A stretch of DNA of 9,979 nt from JAJZXY01 sp046706185 (GTDB lineage Archaea > Thermoplasmatota > Thermoplasmata > Sysuiplasmatales > Sysuiplasmataceae). The stretch lies in assembly GCA_046706185.1 (NCBI GenBank), contig JBJKPR010000019.1:1-9979 (forward strand), given 5' to 3'. Shown here piece after piece: positions 7,064-9,979 of the stretch (position 1 is its first letter; every line of letters begins with the position of its first letter). Under the pieces are notes generated by a model that did no database searches, was not told the DNA's origin, and saw only the letters and a program-made list of their open reading frames with translations. The position numbers and the translations under genes were made by a program.

Positions 7064-7569
7064 GACCCTTCCTCATAGCGCATCAGTTCGGATGCGTGCA
7101 GCTTTTGCAGTGCCCCCACTATCTCCTTCACGCTGTCCATGTCTATCATAACGCCGCCAACGATCTTCATCATCCCTGTCTTAATGTCCTTTTTCATCTC
7201 TTGGAGGTAAACAAACCTGCCGAACGAGTTCTCAACTTTCTGCAATTTATAGGCGGTATCCCTATCCCTCACTATAGTCGACTCTGTTTCTTGAATGTTC
7301 TTTCCTATCGGGAAATAGATCACGATTCTTGTCCCATACTCCTTTGTGTAGATTTCCCTCGTTGCTGTCATTTGGTCGAGATATTTTTTGACGGTCCTTT
7401 GGATGATGCCTGTCGACTCAGCTATTAGTTGAGCTGTGATACCACCAGGGTGCCTAGATATGCACTCTTTTATCGCCAACTTGACATAGTCGGCCTTTCT
7501 CTCTGGACTAAGTTGGCTTATGGACTCAGCGTCAAACAAGAATGTCTGAGCCCGGTTCCCATCGCTCAT
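7060..7569 (-). CDS. Winged-helix-type DNA-binding protein, probable autoregulator
   Basis: This is a 169-residue basic protein. After an unstructured N-terminus, helices at about 22-38 and 44-68 form a helix-turn-helix (GGITAQLIAESTGIIQRTVK), with a likely wing at 71-87 (REIYTKEYGTRIVIYFPIG). The remaining half (about 95-165) is predicted alpha/beta, including GRFVYLQEMKKDIK, and matches no family I know. The pattern resembles archaeal winged-helix regulators. It is the first gene of a two-gene operon with the 460-residue protein, joined by an ATGA overlap. The long inverted repeat overlapping its TATA box suggests it represses itself. The N-terminal Met at 7569 follows GGGGATGA, a fair ribosome-binding site. 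It could alternatively be a DNA-recognition partner of the downstream protein rather than only a regulator. Confidence 0.8.
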   Translation of the reverse strand: MSDGNRAQTFLFDAESISQLSPERKADYVKLAIKECISRHPGGITAQLIAESTGIIQRTVKKYLDQMTATREIYTKEYGTRIVIYFPIGKNIQETESTIVRDRDTAYKLQKVENSFGRFVYLQEMKKDIKTGMMKIVGGVMIDMDSVKEIVGALQKLHASELMRYEEGS

Positions 7570-7605
7570 TTCATCCCCTGCCGGGAGTGGTTACGGCTGC
7601 TTTCA

Positions 7606-7641
7606 TAACTATAGTTACCAACATTGGTAACTATAAAAAGG
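7606..7641 (-). promoter_or_regulatory. Promoter and palindromic operator of the HTH operon
   Basis: On the minus strand CTTTTTATAG (7640-7631) is a TATA box about 65 bases before ATG 7569. Overlapping it is an inverted repeat with 12-bp perfect arms, TATAGTTACCAA (7610-7621) and TTGGTAACTATA (7624-7635), around a 2-bp centre. A second perfect palindrome, TAACTATAGTTA (7606-7617), shares the left arm, giving three half-sites. TAACTATA recurs directly at 7606 and 7628, 22 bases apart (about two helical turns). A dimeric repressor here would block TBP access or initiation. The T5 run (7640-7636) may also terminate the zinc-ribbon transcript. Confidence 0.7.
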
Positions 7642-7652
7642 CTATGTTATAT

Positions 7653-7820
7653 TTATACTTTCTTAAACAATTGGGATTTTTGAGGTTTTTCGACACGTTT
7701 TGGTATGTCCCAGTAGGGCGACTTACACTTCGGGCAGACCCTAGGATCATCCTCGCCTCTCTTCACCCATTCATGACCACAGCGTTCGCACCTGAATCCA
7801 TCCAGTTTTATTCTAGCCAT
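7653..7820 (-). CDS. Small zinc-ribbon protein
   Basis: This 55-residue protein is a single rubredoxin-like zinc ribbon. CERCGHEW (11-18) supplies the first CxxC knuckle and CPKCKSPYWDIPKR (29-42) the second, followed by a basic tail. This FxCxxCG-W-R-P-CPxCKS-W-P pattern is common in tiny archaeal and bacterial proteins of unknown function, some of which resemble antitoxin or nucleic-acid-binding zinc ribbons. No toxin partner gene is visible beside it. I chose ATG 7820 because the family begins shortly before the first cysteine knuckle and because ATATACC (7847-7841, minus) sits at TATA distance, giving a leaderless transcript. An in-frame ATG at 7850 would overlap that box. It lies 83 bases upstream of the HTH operon in the same direction and diverges from the transposase remnant. 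Confidence 0.7.
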   Translation of the reverse strand: MARIKLDGFRCERCGHEWVKRGEDDPRVCPKCKSPYWDIPKRVEKPQKSQLFKKV

Positions 7821-7832
7821 GTGACTGGCATG

Positions 7833-7913
7833 TACTCTATGGTATATCATCTTTACTCTATTACCACTAAGTATACATACACACTATACCTTATAGTAAT
7901 ATACCAAAGAGTA
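7833..7913. promoter_or_regulatory. Mirror-image divergent promoter region with inverted repeats
   Basis: TACTCTATGGTATAT (7833-7847) and ATATACCAAAGAGTA (7899-7913) are inverted copies matching at 14 of 15 positions, 51 bases apart. Each ATATACC arm lies 16-21 bases before a start codon: ATG 7820 on the minus strand and ATG 7921/7924 on the plus strand. The repeat therefore looks like two copies of one core promoter. A partial third copy (TACTCTATTACC, 7854-7865) and a small palindrome ACTATA-cct-TATAGT (7883-7897) lie between them. One arm could instead be a terminal repeat of the insertion sequence. Confidence 0.5.
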
Positions 7914-7920
7914 AGTGATA

Positions 7921-8541
7921 ATGATGTTTGGGAGAGAAGAAAGGGGAAAGATGATAGCGAAAAACGGCGAAGTTGTAAGGGTCAGCAGCGAAAAATATGA
8001 AGTCAAATCTCAGTCCGGAAATGGCATCTATCTTGTTACTCTTAGTAGCAAGGGATGGTCTTGCGCATGTCCGGATCACAGAACGAGACAGGTGAAGTGC
8101 AAGCATATTCACGCCGTCGAATTCTCACTACAATTAAGAAACGAAGTCAGGGAAAGCATGGTGGTCTCTCCAGTGACTGTCGACTCGTGCCCATATTGCG
8201 GCAGCCATGAAATTGAGAAATTTGGCGTACGCAGAAACAGGAGTACAACCATTCAGAGATTCAGGTGCAAGTTGTGCAAAAAGACGTTCAGCCTCAATCT
8301 CGGTTTCGAAAGAATGAGGAGTGATCCAAAAGCTATAACGACGGCTATGCAGCTCTACTTCTCAGGTGAGTCACTTAGGAACACAAAGCTAGCGCTCAAG
8401 ATGATGGGAGTCTCAGTGTCGCACGTCACCATCTACAAGTGGATAGGCAAATACGTCAACCTGATGAACGACTATCTTGAACGCATCACTCCTCAGGTTT
8501 TGGTCTGCCCCCCTAAACCCTTGGACAGAATTGGCAAATAA
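7921..8541 (+). pseudogene. Truncated SWIM-finger/zinc-ribbon transposase (N-terminal part only)
   Basis: Numbering from ATG 7921, the N-terminus begins REERGKMIA and carries a SWIM zinc finger: WSCACPDH at about 44-51, then VKCKHIHAVEF. A second zinc ribbon follows (SCPYCGS ... RFRCKLCKKTFS), then a helix-turn-helix ending VSHVTIYKWIGKYVNLM. I know this order from archaeal DDE transposases of an IS6/IS1-like group, where a catalytic domain opening with a DE-rich strand follows directly. Here the family sequence stops at TPQV (about 8499). The last 13 codons come from unrelated sequence that looks like the end of another insertion sequence. All catalytic residues are missing, so the protein cannot transpose, although the DNA-binding part may still be made. 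GTG 7915 and ATGs 7924 and 7951 are alternative starts; the family's N-terminal REERGK argues against 7951. Confidence 0.75.
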
Positions 8542-8601
8542 GGAAAAGGAGAAAGTACACAAGGAATGGAGTCGGTTAGAGGGTGGTCTGGAGGGAGAGC
8601 A

Positions 8602-8898
8602 ATGACAGCGGCTTCAAGAAGGAGATGGCGGCCCGAGGAGAAACTCGCAATCATCAAGGAGGTTCAGGAGAAAGGTGCAGTTGTGGAGACTTGCAGGAAG
8701 TACGCAGTTGATCCCACGATGTATTACAAGTGGATGGAGAACTACGACACCTTCGGCATTGAAGGCCTCAGGTCATATGCAAGAAGGATGGAGCCGGGCG
8801 TCAGGAAGCTCGTGAAGGAGAACGCCAGGCTCAAGAAGCTCCTCGCAGAGAAGGAGCTTGCAAACGAAATGCTCAGCGAATCTTTAAAAAAACTATGA
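8602..8898 (+). CDS. IS3-family transposase OrfA (HTH and coiled-coil subunit)
   Basis: This 98-residue protein corresponds to the DNA-binding OrfA of IS3-like elements. In a complete element OrfA recognises the insertion-sequence ends and is fused by frameshifting to the catalytic OrfB. RRWRPEEKLAIIKEVQEKGA begins the helix-turn-helix, with CRKYAVDPTMYYKWMENY as the recognition half. From about residue 60 a heptad-like coiled coil (RKLVKENARLKKLLAEKELA) should mediate dimerisation. ATG 8602 is chosen over the longer frame at 8566 because GGAGGGAG lies just upstream and the family starts near the basic RRRW. The gene ends in an A7 run (8886-8892) with ATG 8895 overlapping TGA 8896, the usual junction with orfB. 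OrfB itself is missing, so the product is probably inactive. Confidence 0.8.
   Translation: MTAASRRRWRPEEKLAIIKEVQEKGAVVETCRKYAVDPTMYYKWMENYDTFGIEGLRSYARRMEPGVRKLVKENARLKKLLAEKELANEMLSESLKKL
8886..8898 (+). other. A7 slippery site and ATGA junction of orfA/orfB
   Basis: TTTAAAAAAAC holds seven A residues directly before the orfA stop (TGA 8896-8898). A -1 shift would enter the frame of ATG 8895, which overlaps the stop as ATGA. This is the standard IS3-family arrangement for making an OrfAB fusion. The shifted frame runs only about 28 codons before a stop and shows no OrfB-like sequence. Confidence 0.55.
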
Positions 8899-9113
8899 CT
8901 GCAGGTGCAACGTACAGTGATTTGCCGATCGAATTCGACACCTCCCTGCAGAAACATGATATCTTTACAGGAGCTGCCTGAGACGACCCGCCGACGTTCA
9001 CGCACTCTGCCGTTTGCCTCATCACAGCCTGCAGTCGCGCCATCGCACCGAGCCCCGGCTGCATGTTCCGGGAACAAGAAGCATCGTGTATGCCGGCCAA
9101 TGCCGCCTGGGGC
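8899..9113. other. Scar between two insertion-sequence remnants
   Basis: In these 215 bases no frame on either strand gives a recognisable protein. It presumably holds the broken junction of the IS3-type element and the end of the minus-strand transposase element. An inverted pair CTGCAGG (8899-8905) and CCTGCAG (8945-8951) is present, without clear meaning. Confidence 0.4.
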
Positions 9114-9979
9114 CTATGTGCCTATTGCCGCCCAGTGCTCTTCCAGCTCCTTCAGTGCAGCATCGTAATCAAGTGCTGCACTCCTCATGAGCGACTGCTC
9201 CGAGCGCCTTGAATTGAACTCCTTCCATCTCGTGCCGAACTTCTTCCTGTCTGCCGATTCGGCCATGTCGAGGAGGGTGCTCCTCGACACATCGGGCGGT
9301 ATCATGAAGACGCTCCTGCCATACTGCGCCATGAAGCTGTCCCACGACTTTCTGCCGCTCGTCCTCCTGTACCCCGTCTTGAGCCTCCTTATTGTTATCT
9401 CCAGGCCGTTGTCTGTCCTTGGTATCCTGCTGTCTTCGAAACAGTGGAAAAGGCCGTCCCAGTGGCTCTCCAGTGTCTTTGCCATAGCATCAAGCTTCGA
9501 GAAGTTGCCGCCTTCCGCGGCCTTCCTCCTGACTGATGAGAGGAAACGCCCCACCCTGCGCCTGAATGCTGTCAGCGCTTCCATCGCCTGCGAGCATCGA
9601 GCGCAGCCTGTCCGCATAGGCTGCGAGTGCCGCAACGTCCCTGTACTGCGTTTCCATGCCATGCCATCTGCCTGTTATGGCGGAGAGGCGCTCAATCTCC
9701 CTGTCCTTCCTGAAAGCGAGCATCCTGTGCAGCGCGCCGTCGAGTGCTGCCAGGTGCTCGAACACCTTCATTCCGCCGAAGTTCAGTGAGATGGTGCCGG
9801 GATATATCAGGAGACTCCTGAGCAGGAGGCATGCGTTCGCCGCCTCCCTTACCTGTGCATCACTCCTTCGCGACAGTGCCCTCTCCACCGGCGCAATTCC
9901 CCTTATCCTCTTCCTCACCTCCTTCTTCAGCTGCCTGTCCATGTCGGTGATTGGAAGGCATGCATTCCTGAGCACATGG
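9114..9979 (-). pseudogene. Frameshifted C-terminal portion of a DDE transposase
   Basis: The gene enters from beyond the right edge. The first frame (to about 9590) reads HVLRNACLPITDMDRQLKKE, continuing through a helical region to DRLRSMLAG. The sense then passes to another frame beginning MEALTAFRRRVGRF and ending at TAG 9114. The shift lies within about 9584-9597: two ATGs that would both be in register are 13 bases apart, so one base is extra or two are lost. The second frame contains RTDNGLEITIRRLKTGYRRT followed by SGRKSW, which matches the region around the last catalytic glutamate of DDE transposases with HxLRN-type middle domains. I cannot name the family with certainty. The N-terminal domain and first two catalytic aspartates are outside the window. 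Confidence 0.65.

Larger units (their letters stand above)
8500..8980 (+). mobile_element. Remnant of an IS3-type insertion sequence inserted in the SWIM transposase gene
   Basis: The left boundary is inferred at about 8500-8506, where homology to the SWIM transposase ends and the C-rich sequence TGCCCCCCTAAACCCTTGG begins, resembling an insertion-sequence tip. The element contains orfA (8602-8898), but its orfB is absent. The right end is not identifiable: no inverted copy of the left tip appears up to 9979. The end coordinate is approximate and marks the stop in the orfB frame. Confidence 0.5.

Noticed and set aside
7833..7913. CRISPR-like repeats in the divergent promoter region
   Set aside because: There are only two inverted copies and one partial copy, with no regular spacers and no cas genes; they fit promoter or IS-end repeats better.
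7542..8000. A 152-codon plus-strand open frame
   Set aside because: It runs antisense through the HTH promoter, the zinc-ribbon gene and the divergent promoter; the zinc ribbon on the other strand has clear cysteine motifs and this frame has none.
8742..9077. A 111-codon minus-strand frame across the IS3 orfA end
   Set aside because: It overlaps the supported orfA coiled coil in antisense and shows no recognisable domain.
8905..9168. Possible orfB remnant reading ELPETTRRRSRTL
   Set aside because: Arginine-rich start looked suggestive, but no DDE motif or OrfB-like pattern follows in any frame.
9187..9789. A 200-codon plus-strand frame opposite the DDE transposase
   Set aside because: The minus strand carries the transposase motif around NGLE and SGRKSW; the plus frame is its shadow and crosses the frameshift by chance.

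Overview
The window looks archaeal and most like Thermoplasmata (Euryarchaeota in the broad sense). The evidence is a group II chaperonin (thermosome), an Sm-like archaeal protein, a Hef/FANCM-type SF2 helicase, a TrmB-family regulator and TATA-box promoters. The lineage call is an inference from protein character, mainly the thermosome N-terminus and its GGM-rich tail. It has not been checked by any search.

Layout. Positions 1-5700 are ordinary housekeeping chromosome. A TrmB-like regulator (plus strand, about 187-948) converges on a minus-strand block, and the two stop codons overlap. The block reads, in transcription order, thermosome (5497-3854), then its own promoter gap, then Sm-like protein (3761-3528), NDP-sugar nucleotidyltransferase (TTG start, 3499-2522) and helicase (GTG start, 2519-945). 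The last three are tightly packed and probably form one operon. The thermosome has a clear TATA box, a leader of roughly 75 nt with a stem-forming inverted repeat, and a pair of 9-bp direct repeats upstream.

Positions 5681-7950 are accessory. A small winged-helix-type DNA-binding protein (7569-7060) overlaps by ATGA an unrecognised 460-residue protein (7063-5681). The latter has TIM-barrel-like strand/helix alternation, a charged linker and a C-terminal CxxC...HNxxC putative zinc site. A long inverted repeat overlaps this pair's TATA box, as expected for autoregulation. Next comes a tiny zinc-ribbon gene (7820-7653) that shares a mirror-symmetric divergent promoter region with a transposase remnant.

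Positions 7900-9979 are a graveyard of insertion sequences. A SWIM-finger/zinc-ribbon transposase is cut off just before its catalytic domain, at about 8500. Immediately after it lies an IS3-type orfA whose end carries an A7 slippery run and an ATGA overlap but has no surviving orfB. A frameshifted C-terminal piece of a different DDE transposase runs off the right edge on the minus strand.

The best candidate for something undescribed is the self-regulated two-gene unit at 5681-7640: the HTH protein plus the barrel-like zinc protein. The zinc-ribbon gene and the shared ACTATA/TATAGT hexamers next to it may belong to the same regulatory circuit.
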